From Gaiellaceae bacterium (GTDB taxonomy: Bacteria > Actinomycetota > Thermoleophilia > Gaiellales > Gaiellaceae), in assembly GCA_030446625.1 (NCBI GenBank), contig JAUJMY010000013.1, forward strand, positions 24,154-88,153: a DNA stretch of 64,000 nt, written 5' to 3'. Shown one piece after another: positions 1-8,841 of this stretch (position 1 is its first letter; every line of letters starts with the position of its first letter). The notes under the pieces are model-generated. The model searched no databases and was not told where the DNA came from. It worked only from the letters and a program-made list of their open reading frames with translations. The translations under genes and the position numbers were made by a program.

Positions 1-367
1 CGCGGTCGTGGTCGCGCGGCTCTCGCTCCTCGTACTCCGCGACCCCGACGACCTCCTCCTCGGAGATCCCGTAGTGCGCGTAGGCGAAGCGCTCGACGTC
101 GGGCGGGATCTCGTCTCCGCCGGCGGTCGGCGCGCTCACGATCCGGTCGCTCGGCCACGGCACGCGAACACCGTCCCCGTCGACCTCGGTGCGGTAGAGC
201 GGGACGAGTGCGGGCGCGCCGTCGCTGGTCACGACACGTAGCCACTCGGGCTCCCGGGTCACGCGGTCGTAGTAGACGGCGTCGAGCACGCCGACGGCGC
301 CTCCGTCGCTCGCGTAGACGGGGCGTCCCCGCGCCGCGAGTATCTGTTGCATCCGGTTCTCGTTCAA
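1..367 (-). CDS. PRC-barrel domain protein (C-terminus cut by window edge)
   Basis: Translated from the minus strand, the segment begins MNENRMQQILAARGRPVYAS and continues with the G-x-VY-x-SDGG-x-VG pattern and the short beta-strands of a PRC-barrel (photosynthetic reaction centre H-chain/RimM-like). These small barrels usually bind RNA, protein or pigment partners; no enzymatic role is implied. I chose TTG at 367 because a GGAGGAG Shine-Dalgarno lies 7 nt upstream; ATG at 352 is the alternative. The reading frame is open to base 1, so the C-terminal part lies outside the window. An acidic region (SEEEVVGVAEYEE) follows the barrel. It is divergent from the carbonic anhydrase gene, with about 100 bp between. 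Domain call is by pattern recognition only. Confidence 0.7.
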   Translation of the reverse strand, partial: MNENRMQQILAARGRPVYASDGGAVGVLDAVYYDRVTREPEWLRVVTSDGAPALVPLYRTEVDGDGVRVPWPSDRIVSAPTAGGDEIPPDVERFAYAHYGISEEEVVGVAEYEEREPRDHDR

Positions 368-468
368 CGTCAGGCTCCTCCCCGGACGTTCGCCAGGACT
401 TGGACGTACCCGCGCGCGTGCTCAGCTAACGGGCTTCCCCGCGCGAAGCTCGCCTAGGCTTTGCGCGC

Positions 469-960
469 GTGAGCGTGATCGACGACCTGCTGGCGAACAA
501 CCGCGCCTACGCGTACGCGCTCGAGGAGCGCCACGTGCGCGCCCGCCCGGCGCGCGCGCTCGCGATCGTCGCGTGCATGGACGCGCGGCTGGACGTCTTC
601 GCCGCGCTCGGGCTGCGCGCGGGGGACGCGCACGTCCTCCGGAACGCCGGCGGTGTCGTCAGCGACGACGTGATCCGCTCCCTCGCGATCTCGCAGCGGC
701 TGCTCGGGACGCGCGAGGTGATGCTGCTCCACCACACCGACTGCGGGATGGAGAAGCTGAGCGACGACGGCTTCCGCGCGGAGCTCCAGGCGGAGACCGG
801 GCTCGCGCCGCCGTTCGCGATCGAGTCGTTCAGGGACGCCGACGACAACGTGCGCCAGTCGATCCTGCGCGTGCAGCGCTCCCCGTTCCTGCTCCACCGG
901 GACAGCGTGCGAGGCTTCGTCTACGACGTCGACACGCACCGCCTCCGCGAGATCGTCTAG
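469..960 (+). CDS. beta-class carbonic anhydrase
   Basis: A 163-residue protein that should reversibly hydrate CO2 to bicarbonate in the cytoplasm. The family signature is plain: ACMDAR near residue 36 gives the first zinc Cys plus the catalytic Asp-Arg dyad, and HHTDCGM near residue 86 gives the His and second Cys zinc ligands. The glycine-rich RNAGG turn near residue 62 is also typical. Length fits the short single-domain beta enzymes of Gram-positive bacteria and archaea (about 160-170). The GTG at 469 starts the conserved N-terminus (SVIDDLLANN). The downstream regulator gene begins within 40 bp on the same strand. Beta-CA-like proteins also include CS2 hydrolases, so the substrate is inferred. 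Confidence 0.88.
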   Translation: MSVIDDLLANNRAYAYALEERHVRARPARALAIVACMDARLDVFAALGLRAGDAHVLRNAGGVVSDDVIRSLAISQRLLGTREVMLLHHTDCGMEKLSDDGFRAELQAETGLAPPFAIESFRDADDNVRQSILRVQRSPFLLHRDSVRGFVYDVDTHRLREIV

Positions 961-999
961 GGCTTGAACCGCGGCGCGGCGCCGCGGCACGATTCGCTG

Positions 1000-3539
1000 G
1001 TGCTCCTAGAACGCGAGAATCTGCTCGAGCAGCTGGACGCGGCCCGCGCCGAAGGCGGGCGCCTCGTGTTCCTCGGCGGCGAGGCGGGCGTCGGGAAGAC
1101 GTCGCTCGTGCGCGCCTTCGCAGCACACGCCGGCGCGGACGTGCTCGTCGGGTCGTGCGAGAACCTGACTACGCCGACGCCGCTCGGGCCGTTCCTCGAC
1201 ATCTCGCCGCGCGCTGCCGCCGCGGGCGAGCCGCGCCGGGTCGGGGGCGCGCTCCTCGAAGAGCTCGCGTCGCCGCACGTCGTCGTGCTCGAGGACCTGC
1301 ACTGGGCCGACCAGGCGACGCTCGACGTGTTACGCGTACTCGGTCGGAGGTTGGAGCGAACCCGCTCGCTCGTCGTCGGGACGTATCGAGACGACGAGAT
1401 CGAGGGGGATCATCCGCTCCGCGTCGTCCTCGGCGAGCTCGCGTCGGCGCCCGCCGTCTCCCGCCTCACCGTGCCGCGCCTGTCCGTCGACGCCGTTCGC
1501 GTGCTCGCGGAGCCGCACGCCGCGAATGCCGACGCCGTCTACGACCTGACGCGCGGGAACGCCTTCTACGTCACGGAGATCCTCGCGACGGGCACGGACG
1601 CGCTGCCTCCGACGGTCAGCGACGCCGTGCTCGCACGCGCAGCCGCGCTCGATGCGCCGGCGCGGCGGCTCCTCGACGTCGTGGCACTCGTTCCCGCGTC
1701 GGCCGAGCTGTGGCTGCTCGAAGCAGTCGCGCCGGCGGAACTCGCGTCTCTCGACTCATGTCTCGCGTCGGGCGTCCTGCACGCGGACGGCGACGCCGTA
1801 ATGTTCCGCCACGAGCTCGCGCGGCTCGCCGTCGAGAGCGCCGTGCCACCGCAACGGCGCCGCGAGCTGCACAACGCGATCCTGCCGCGCTCGCTTCGCC
1901 CCCGCACGGCGCGTCTGATCCCGCGCGGCTCGCGCACCACGCGGAGCTGGCGGGCGACGCCGCCGGCGTGCTCGAGCACGCGACGGCGGCCGCCGTCGCG
2001 GCCGCGGCGAGCGGCGCGCACCGCGAGGCGGCGGCGCAGTACGCGCGCGCGCTCCGCCACGCGGGCTCGCTTCCGCCGGAGGAGCGGGCGCGGCTCTTCA
2101 CGGCACACGGCGACGAAGCTTCGGCCACCGGGCTCTTCGAGGACGCGATCCATGCGCGCGCCGAAGCCGCCGCGCTCTATCGCACGCTCGGAGACCGCCT
2201 GAACGAAGGCCTGCTCCTGTCGCGGCTGACGCTGCCGTACATGCGCACCGGCCGGAACGCGGAAGCCGAGGCCGCGAGCCGCACCGCGATCGAGATCCTC
2301 GAAGCGCTCCCCGCCGGGCGCGAGCTGGGCGAGGCGTACGCCCACCAGGCGTACGCGAGGATGCTGGCGCGCGACAACGCGGAAGGAGTCGCGTGGGGCG
2401 AGCGAGCGGTTGCGCTCGCCGAGCGGGTGCGCGACCACGACACGCTCGCGTACGGCCTCTGCATGATCGGCACCTCGCGCGTCATGGCAGGCGAGATCGA
2501 ACGCGGCGTCGCCGAGCTCCTGCACAGCCTCGAGGTAGCAAAGGCGCACGAGCTCGAGCATCGCGTCTACGCGGCATACGGGATGCTCGGGAGCGGCCTC
2601 GGCGAGATGTACGAGCTGGAGCGCGCGGAGCGTTACCTCCTCGAGTTCATCCGCTTCGCGGAGGAGAACGAGCTGACGCCGTGGTACGGCGTCTCGTGGC
2701 TCGCGCTCGTCGACGTCTACCGCGGGCGGTGGGACGCGGCCGCCGCGCGCGTCGCGCGTGTACTCGCCGGCCCCTCCGATCCGATCAGCCGGATCAGCGT
2801 CCTGATCGCGCTCGGGCGCGTCCGCGCCCGCCGCGGCGACCCCGGCGCGATGGACGCGCTCGACGAGGCGCTCGAGCTTGCTCGTCCCGGTGGGCACCTC
2901 CAGCGGCTCGGCCACGTGCACGCTGCACGCGCGGAGGCGGCGTGGCTCGCCGGCGATCGGGAGCGCGCGCTCGCGGAGGCACGCGCCGTCTACCCGCTCG
3001 CGCTCGAGAAGCGCCACCTGTGGTTCGCGGGCGAGCTCGCGTACTGGCAGTGGAAGGCGGGCGGCCTCGACACCGCGCCGGACTGGATCGCCGAGCCGTA
3101 CCGGCTCCAGCTCGCCGGCGACGCGGAGGGCGCAGCGGACGCGTGGGATAGGCGCGGGTGCCCGTACGAGACCGCACGCGCACGAGCCGAGGCCGACGCC
3201 GCCGACGCGGCGATCGACGCCCTCGCGGCGTTCGACGGGCTCGGCGCACGGGCCGCGGCCACGCTTACCCGCGAAGCGCTGCGTGCCCGCGGGTTGCCCG
3301 TTCCGCGCGGGCCGCGGCCGGCGACGCGGTCGAATCCGGCCGCTCTGACGGCTCGAGAAATCGAGGTGCTTCGACTCGTCGCGGACGGGTGCCGAAACGC
3401 CGACGTCGCCCAGAAGCTCGTCCTCTCACGCCGTACCGTCGACCACCACGTCTCGTCGATCCTGCGCAAGCTGGCGGTGCGGACGCGCGGGGAGGCTGCA
3501 GCGGCGGCTGCGCGCCTCGGCCTGCTCCAAGATCGGTAG
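1000..3539 (+). CDS. LuxR-family ATPase regulator (LAL/MalT-like) split by a frameshift
   Basis: The N-terminal part is an AAA/STAND-type ATPase: Walker A GGEAGVGKTSLVR about 20 residues from the start, and Walker B VVVLEDLHWAD near residue 85. The C-terminal part, in another frame, has TPR-like helical repeats and a LuxR helix-turn-helix (LTAREIEVLRLVADG to the end, GerE type) that binds DNA. Together they make one LAL-type regulator of about 845 residues. The frame changes between about 1885 and 1900: the first frame runs on into arginine-rich nonsense ending at 2202, while the homologous continuation (DPARLAHHAELAGD) is one frame away, as if one base were missing. GTG 1000 (VLLEREN) matches the usual family start; TTG 964 is an alternative. 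It is either a pseudogene or carries a sequencing error. Confidence 0.8.
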
Positions 3540-3627
3540 CCGCGCGCTCCAACATCGGTAATCACGCCGATGAGGCGCGGAGCGTCCGCTTCTAGCGTCG
3601 AACGCGACATTCGACGAAAGGAGACGG

Positions 3628-3921
3628 ATGGAGACGTACGTGATCCTTCGCCGCGGCGGGTGGCGCACGGCCGACGATCTGCAGGAGGCGGCAGCCTGCT
3701 CCGCCGCCGAGGGCGACCGGATGTCCGGCGACATCCGCTGGATCCGGAGCTACGTCACGGCCGAGCCGGACGGGTCGGTCGGCACCGTGTGCATCTACCA
3801 GGCGAGCAGCCCCGAGGCGATCCGCGAGCACGCGCGAGCGGCGCAACTGCCGGTGGACGAGATCGTCGCGGTGGCGGACACGGTCGTCGTCGGCCCCGAC
3901 CCGGCGCCGGCAACGGTCTAG
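3628..3921 (+). CDS. DUF4242 small protein
   Basis: A 97-residue protein with the METYVILRR start and the closing pattern of DUF4242, a ferredoxin-like-fold family with a nickel-binding Streptomyces member (SCO4226). The repeated motif SYVTAEPDGSVGTVCIYQA with the later AREHARAAQLPVDEI matches this family's strand-helix pattern. The ATG has a good AAGGAGA Shine-Dalgarno 5-6 nt upstream. It follows the LuxR-type regulator by about 90 bp and is followed at 21 bp by a secreted protein, so the two may be cotranscribed. The metal and biological role are not shown by this sequence. Confidence 0.72.
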   Translation: METYVILRRGGWRTADDLQEAAACSAAEGDRMSGDIRWIRSYVTAEPDGSVGTVCIYQASSPEAIREHARAAQLPVDEIVAVADTVVVGPDPAPATV

Positions 3922-3942
3922 AACGAGACGAGAGGAGAGGTC

Positions 3943-4278
3943 ATGAGAAGGACGATCGGGATTGCGGTTGCGGCCGCGTTGACGGCGCTCGCGTCGGCGG
4001 CAGGCGCGGGCGCGCAGGCGGGGGAGCCGACCTGCGCATCCGTGCTAGGGATCGCGAACCACGGGCAGCACGTCGTCGGCGACTACGTCACCGGCACCGG
4101 GCATGACAACCTCGGCTGGCCGCCGAACGGCCGCAGCGTCGGCGAGGCGGTCGCGGGATCCGGCGCCGCCGTCCCGGGTGGCCCCGGTCCGGGGTTCCAC
4201 TTCCCGAACGGTGTCGCCCCGGGCGCGTCGTTCTGCAACGCGCAGTCGCAGTCGCCCGGCTTCCACGTCGGGGGCTGA
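3943..4278 (+). CDS. small secreted protein of unknown function
   Basis: A 111-residue protein with a clear Sec signal peptide: MRR, a hydrophobic alanine-rich core, and an AGAQA-like cleavage region near residue 26. The mature part is rich in Gly and Pro, with two cysteines (around residues 31 and 104) that could form a disulfide outside the cell. AGAGGAG precedes the ATG. It directly follows the DUF4242 gene and ends just before a strong hairpin, so the transcript probably stops there. I recognise no family. Confidence 0.65.
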   Translation: MRRTIGIAVAAALTALASAAGAGAQAGEPTCASVLGIANHGQHVVGDYVTGTGHDNLGWPPNGRSVGEAVAGSGAAVPGGPGPGFHFPNGVAPGASFCNAQSQSPGFHVGG

Positions 4279-4297
4279 TCCGGTAGGGCGGCGACGA

Positions 4298-4326
4298 GGA
4301 AGCGCCGGCACGAAGCCGGCGCTTCC
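4298..4326 (+). terminator. hairpin terminator after the secreted-protein gene
   Basis: A perfect 12-bp inverted repeat, GGAAGCGCCGGC and its complement, around a 5-nt loop (ACGAA), 20 bp after the stop codon at 4278. There is no run of T after it, as is common in high-GC actinobacteria. It lies between convergent genes and could serve both. Confidence 0.7.
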
Positions 4327-4455
4327 TCTCGCGATCGCGTCGACCGCGGCCGCGTGAGGACGGGATCTTCGCCGTCTCGCTCGCCGTCGACAGCGGCCTT
4401 CAAGTACCTGTCCGTCGCGCCGTACGTCGACGTCTGGCCGCGCGGCTGGTTCGCG

Positions 4456-5289
4456 TCACTTCCGCGCCACGACGAGGAGGTACTCGGCCTCGACGCAGAC
4501 GCCGTCTCCGTCGGCGCGGTCGAACTCGGAGGCGATCCGCTCGTTGTCCCTGACCCACGACGCCCACTGCTCTGGGCCGAGGATCGACTTCAAGTACTGC
4601 TGAGCCGGGATCTTCTCCTCGCGGTCCCGCGAGTACTCGGCCATCGACTCGTAGCGCAGGTACATGTTCTCCCTGCGCATCTCGAGCGACGACACATGCG
4701 GCTCGAGGCGGACGCGGACGGTGGCCTCGGCGCCTCAGCTGTCGGGGTCGTGCGCATCCGGGTCGCCCTCGCTGAGGTATTCGTGCGCGAGGACGTTCAG
4801 CCGGCCGACGTATCCTTCGGGCGTCCACGCAGTGAAGCCGACCGCGCCGCCCGGCCGGAGGACGCGCAACGCCTCGCCGACGACCACCTCCGGCCGCGGC
4901 GCGTAGATGAACCCGAACGCCGAGAGCACGACGTCGAAGTCACGGTCCGGGAACGGCAGCGCTTCCGCGTCTGCTTCGAGCCACGTCACCGCGAATCCTT
5001 CGCGCTCGCTCCGGCGGCGCCCGAGCTCGACCTGGGCGCGCGTGATGTCGGTGGCCGTCACCACGGCACCGCGGCGCGCGGCAGCCAAGGCGCAGTTGCC
5101 GTCACCCGCCGCCACGTCGACGACGCGTGTGCGCGCGGTCACACCCGTCGCGTCGACGAGAGCTTCGGCCGACGGCGCGAACAGCTGCGAGAGGTACGAG
5201 TAGTCGCCCATCGAGTACATCGCCTTCTGCTGCTCCTTCGCAGCCGCGACCGCATCCGCTGCCGCATCTCCCGTTGAGGATCCGCCCAC
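4456..5289 (-). pseudogene. class I SAM methyltransferase interrupted by an in-frame TGA
   Basis: Read from ATG 5289, the protein has the SAM-binding motif I VVDVAAGDGN, acidic residue TATD at motif II, and DFDVVLSAFGF with VLRPGGAVGF, the standard Rossmann methyltransferase order (ubiE/Methyltransf_11 type). Translation stops at a TGA at 4737-4735 after about 184 residues, but the same frame continues as family-like sequence (VRVRLEPHVSSLEMR, then RENMYLRYESM) to 4456. The stop sits where a Trp codon (TGG) would be natural, so a single base change could explain it. A shortened segment between the two parts may also reflect a small deletion. It is convergent with the secreted-protein gene and 15 bp downstream of the membrane-protein gene. 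Confidence 0.72.
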
Positions 5290-5304
5290 CAGGCCTCCGC
5301 GCCG

Positions 5305-5733
5305 CTACGCCCGCTGCCGGAAGGCTCGCGCGGCGAGCGCGAGCAGCGTGACGGCGATCGCGATCCACACGATGCCCGAGACGACGAGCACTCCTTTCGG
5401 CGTGTCGGTCGTTCCCTCGGCAACGAGTTCGCCGATCCCGCCGACGAGGAACAGCGCGGCCGTCGCGCAGACGCCGACGAGCCCGACGACCGCCATGCGG
5501 CCGCCGCGCCACACGAGCAGGAGCGAGACGGCGAGGATCGCGATCGGCAGCAGCGGCGCCGAGATCGCGGTTCCGCGCGTCACCAGCTCGTCACCCGCGT
5601 CGGTTCCGACCCCCCCGAACTGCGACGGCCAGTTGACCGCGACGGCGATCGCGGCTGCGACGAGGTTCAGAAGGAGAAGAACGACGCCGAACGCGAGGAG
5701 GTTCCGCTGCGCCGTTGGTACGTCGCCGTTCAC
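5305..5733 (-). CDS. four-helix membrane protein of unknown function
   Basis: A 142-residue protein with four hydrophobic segments, near residues 12-33, 58-75, 79-99 and 115-135, and a short basic C-terminus (AARAFRQRA). No catalytic or binding motif is evident. It starts at ATG 5733 and its stop is 15 bp from the methyltransferase start, so they probably form one transcript. No family recognised. Confidence 0.6.
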   Translation of the reverse strand: MNGDVPTAQRNLLAFGVVLLLLNLVAAAIAVAVNWPSQFGGVGTDAGDELVTRGTAISAPLLPIAILAVSLLLVWRGGRMAVVGLVGVCATAALFLVGGIGELVAEGTTDTPKGVLVVSGIVWIAIAVTLLALAARAFRQRA

Positions 5734-5830
5734 GGTTCGAGCATACGACGCCGCCGTGCCGATAGGCGGACACGGGCACGTGCTTCACGCGCCTGCCGCG
5801 AAGAACCGCCGCAGCGCGAGCTTGATCGAA

Positions 5831-5877
5831 CGGGAGCGACGGGACTCGAACCCGCGACCTCCGGCCTGACAGGCCGG
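5831..5877 (-). repeat. 3' half of a tRNA-Asp(GTC) gene, copy 1
   Basis: Minus-strand sequence contains the anticodon arm CCGGC-CTGTCAG-GCCGG with anticodon GTC, the variable loop GGTCG, the T-arm with GGTTCGAGTCC, and the 3' acceptor strand CGCTCCCG. The D-arm and 5' acceptor strand are absent: what follows is unrelated DNA. Tyrosine recombinases commonly use exactly this half of a tRNA as attachment core, so this is probably an attachment-site scar. Related fragments lie at 6913, 11058 and 21699. Confidence 0.8.
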
Positions 5878-6073
5878 GCTTGGCGCTTCCGGCTCGGGCG
5901 GGGGATAGGCGGGAATTCCTACCGTGAGCAGGCTCTTTCGCCGCTGGCGTTACCGGGGATCTGCCGCTACCGGCGGGGGCTTCCGGCGGCCTCCTGCGGG
6001 ATAAGTGCGGGATGCGTCGTTGCCTTGGCTGACGACTCGGCACGCCAGCGGTCGGTGCTCGTCACCGGGCGGT

Positions 6074-6546
6074 TCAGTGAACGAGCTTCTCGAGAAGCAG
6101 GAGGACGATGCCGAGTGCTCCGTCCACCGCGGCGAAGAGGCCGGCGCGCAGCCATGACCATCCGGCGCGACGGCCGGCGACGAGCACCCACCCCGTGATC
6201 TGGAGCACCGCCGCGGCGAGCGCGAGCTCGGCGCCCGTCTCGCGCGACCACACGCCTGCCCAGGCGAGCGCGAGGAGGAGCGTGGGCACGACGGCCGCTT
6301 CGCCCAGTGGCCACTCGCGATAGGCGACGACGAGAACGTCGCGATGTCGGAACCCCTCTCCCCTCGAGATCTGCTCGCGAGGACTTCCGACCACCAGTGC
6401 GCGAGCCAGAAGACGAGCGCGGAGCCGAACGCGGTCGTGGTCAGGATTCGAGCGTCTTGCCCGGTCTCGAAGGCGACGCCGATGACCGAGGTGACGAGAA
6501 ACGAGCCGTAGACGGCGGCTCCGAACCGGATGTTCGCGCGCGGCGT
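6074..6546 (-). pseudogene. frameshifted integral membrane protein
   Basis: Two minus-strand frames give consecutive parts of one membrane protein. The upstream part (NIRFGAAVYGSFLVTSVIG, then TTAFGSALVFWLAHWWSEVL) has two transmembrane segments. The downstream part (FRHRDVLVVAYREWPLGEAA, then LLLALAWAGVW, ITGWVLVAGRR and GALGIVLLLLEKLVH) has three more. The join lies near 6355-6365 in a GAGAGGGG run, so a one-base slip is the likely cause. No start codon fits well before the first part. The gene lies between two tRNA-Asp fragments and may have been inactivated with the local rearrangement. Function unknown. Confidence 0.55.
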
Positions 6547-6912
6547 GGCAGCGGTCCGGCGGGGCTGCGCGACAGGCTGCAGTCGGCACTCCGCCGTTGA
6601 CCGCCACGTGGCCGACAGCGCCGCATCAGCCGCTATGTCTGCGCGGGAATGACGTTGTCGAACACCAGCAACGACCCACGGAGCAGCCAAACGCGAGCGG
6701 GATCTGCGCGGGATGACCGAAGACGCGCAACACGTCTGCCGCCTAACCAGCGACAGAAGATGCCCGTTGCAGCACTTTTCGGCTGCTGACACGCGCTGAT
6801 TTCTGGCGGAATCCGCGCGAGAGGCCGGCGGAAGCCGGCGGTCGTCTTCGCCGAAGATCAGCGACAAAAGATCCGGTAGTGGGTTCGGTTTCGAGGTGAC
6901 CCACCTACCCCC

Positions 6913-6941
6913 GGTCGCGGGTTCGAGTCCCGTCGCTCCCG
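6913..6941 (+). repeat. T-arm and 3' end of a tRNA-Asp gene, inverted copy
   Basis: The 29 bases match the last part of the tRNA-Asp fragment at 5831 exactly but lie on the opposite strand: variable-loop end, T-arm and 3' acceptor strand. Upstream sequence does not complete a tRNA. With copy 1 it forms an inverted pair about 1.1 kb apart around the broken membrane-protein gene. Confidence 0.75.
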
Positions 6942-7082
6942 TATCACCTTCTCGACGTTACGAGGTTGCCGCCCGCGACGCGCGTTTGACGGCTTTGCAA
7001 ACTCGCGCCTCGTACGGGTGTGACTCCGCGGTAGTAGTGGCAAGAAGTCGCCTGAGCGGCTCACCCCTACCACGGAGACTCC

Positions 7083-7829
7083 ATGGTCAAGACCCTCAGC
7101 GACTGGCTCGAATCAGACGTACGCAACGTGCGCGACAAGTCCCTCCACTGGCTGTCCACCCAGTACTTCTTCCGCGACCCCTCGCGGCCCGCGTATTCCG
7201 ACCTGGGCTTCTTCTTCGCGCCGGCGGACGGCATCATCCTGTACCAGGAGGAGGTCGATCCGGCCGAGACGCTCATCGACGTCAAGGGCCGCGCCTACAC
7301 GCTCCACCAGGCGATGCGCGACCCGCACTACGACAGGCGGAGCTTCGTCGTCGGGATCTTCATGACGTTCTACGACGTGCACGTGAACCGCGTCCCGTAC
7401 CCGGGGCGGCTGTCGTACAAGAAGCTCGAGTCCATCAGCACCGTCAACCGGCCGATGCTGTCGGTCGAGCAGGGGCTCCTCGACGAGCTCCGGCTCCGCC
7501 TCGGGAACGCGGACTACCTGCGCGACAACCAGCGCGTGCTGAACCGCGTGTGGTCCGATCATCTCGGCGACGCCTACTACGTCCTCCAGATCGCCGACTA
7601 CGACGTGGATTCGATCACGCCGTTCGAACTCAACCAGAACGAGCCAATGGGCCAGGGGCAGCGGTTCTCACAGATCCGCTACGGCTCACAGGTCGACCTG
7701 ATCGTGCCGCTGTCCGAGCGCTTCGACTACGAGCCCGTGCACGAGACGGGGATGCACGTCGAGGCTGGAATCGACCCCGTGCTCCGCATCCACCCGAAGG
7801 ACGAGACCAGGAGGAACGACGGTGCCTGA
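7083..7829 (+). CDS. psd: phosphatidylserine decarboxylase
   Basis: A 248-residue PSD-family enzyme, which decarboxylates phosphatidylserine (or a related lipid) to the ethanolamine lipid at the membrane. Family landmarks are visible: FAPADGIILYQ near residue 45, the highly conserved FMTFYDVHVNRVPYPG near residue 96, and the C-terminal RYGSQVDLIVP, where cleavage before Ser makes the pyruvoyl cofactor. The dipeptide context is YGS rather than the common LGST. ATG 7083 follows a GGAG. The stop overlaps the next gene by 8 nt, and a MATE exporter follows, forming a three-gene operon. Its partner genes (phosphatidylserine synthase) are not here, so it may act on a specialised lipid or amino-acid headgroup. 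Confidence 0.88.
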   Translation: MVKTLSDWLESDVRNVRDKSLHWLSTQYFFRDPSRPAYSDLGFFFAPADGIILYQEEVDPAETLIDVKGRAYTLHQAMRDPHYDRRSFVVGIFMTFYDVHVNRVPYPGRLSYKKLESISTVNRPMLSVEQGLLDELRLRLGNADYLRDNQRVLNRVWSDHLGDAYYVLQIADYDVDSITPFELNQNEPMGQGQRFSQIRYGSQVDLIVPLSERFDYEPVHETGMHVEAGIDPVLRIHPKDETRRNDGA

Positions 7830-8841
7830 GATGACGACGAACCCCGCCGCCGCCCCAACCGAGGCCGTGTGGCCTGAGACGATCGAGCGGCTCACCACCT
7901 CGCAACCCGCCGCGGGGGGGACGACGCGGACTCCAAGCCGCCTCCAGCGGCCCGCGTATCTCCTGTGCCCGCCGTTCACGTACGGGACGAGCGTCGCAAA
8001 CAACGTCTGGATGGAGGAGCTCGAGCCGGACAAGCGGCAGCCGGATCCGGAGCGGGCGATGGCGCAATTCCTCGAGCTCTACCGCTTCCTCGCGGCCGAG
8101 TCGCTCGTCTACCTCCTCCCCGCGCCCGGCGATGCGCCGCTCCAGGACCTCGTCTTCACGGCGAACCTCGGCGTGGCACTGGACCATGTGGACGGCGACG
8201 GCACGGTTGTCATCTCGAACTTCACGTCGGAGCCGCGGCGCGGCGAGACACCGGTGGGGGTGCGCTTCTTCGAGGAGTTCGGCTACGACGTCCACGTCGC
8301 GCCCGCCAAGTTCGAGGGCGACGCGGACCTGAAGCACCTGCACGACAACGTCTACGTCGGCGGGTACGGGATCCGGTCAGAGCGCGAGACGTACGACTGG
8401 ATGGAGGAGACCTTCGACATGGAGGTCGTCAAGGTCAGGATGACCGACGACTACCTCTACCACCTCGACTGCTCAATCTTCCCCCTCACGCGCGAGGACA
8501 CGCTCGTCTGCACGCAGCTCTACGAGAAGGACGAGGTCGCGGCGCTCGAGCGGCACACGAACGTGATCGACGTCGCGCCGGAGGAGGCGTACTCGGGGAT
8601 CTGCAACTCCGTTCGGCTCGGGAACGTCATCCTGAACAGCTCCCACATCCACGAGCTCAAGGCCGGGAGCAACGAGTACAAGGAGGAGCTCGCGAAGAAC
8701 CGCAAGCTCGAGGACATCGCAGTGGAGCACGCGTTCGAGGTCGCGTACTTCAACCTCAGCGAGTACCACAAGGGCGGCGCGCTCCTCTCCTGCATGGTGA
8801 TGCACCTGAACCGGCACTCGTACGCGTTCCGCCTTGTGTGA
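7822..8841 (+). CDS. amidinotransferase / DDAH-like guanidine-modifying enzyme
   Basis: A 339-residue protein of the pentein (amidinotransferase, dimethylargininase) fold. It shows the FTAN strand near residue 112 with conserved Asp/Asn positions, the catalytic His in YLYHLDCSIFPL near residue 214, and the catalytic Cys near the end in GGALLSCMVMHLNR. Penteins hydrolyse or transfer the amidino group of arginine-like substrates. The GTG start overlaps the PSD gene by 8 nt and its stop overlaps the MATE gene, so translation is coupled. An amidino-enzyme between a lipid decarboxylase and an exporter suggests a guanidino-modified lipid or metabolite, but this is inference. Confidence 0.82.
   Translation: MPEMTTNPAAAPTEAVWPETIERLTTSQPAAGGTTRTPSRLQRPAYLLCPPFTYGTSVANNVWMEELEPDKRQPDPERAMAQFLELYRFLAAESLVYLLPAPGDAPLQDLVFTANLGVALDHVDGDGTVVISNFTSEPRRGETPVGVRFFEEFGYDVHVAPAKFEGDADLKHLHDNVYVGGYGIRSERETYDWMEETFDMEVVKVRMTDDYLYHLDCSIFPLTREDTLVCTQLYEKDEVAALERHTNVIDVAPEEAYSGICNSVRLGNVILNSSHIHELKAGSNEYKEELAKNRKLEDIAVEHAFEVAYFNLSEYHKGGALLSCMVMHLNRHSYAFRLV

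Noticed and set aside
573..1880. Long plus-strand frame ahead of the LuxR-type C-terminal half
   Set aside because: It is arginine-rich shadow of the carbonic anhydrase and of the regulator's ATPase half; only the part after about 1887 is family-like.
4735..4737. TGA as selenocysteine codon
   Set aside because: No SECIS-like hairpin seen directly downstream and the position fits Trp, not Cys.
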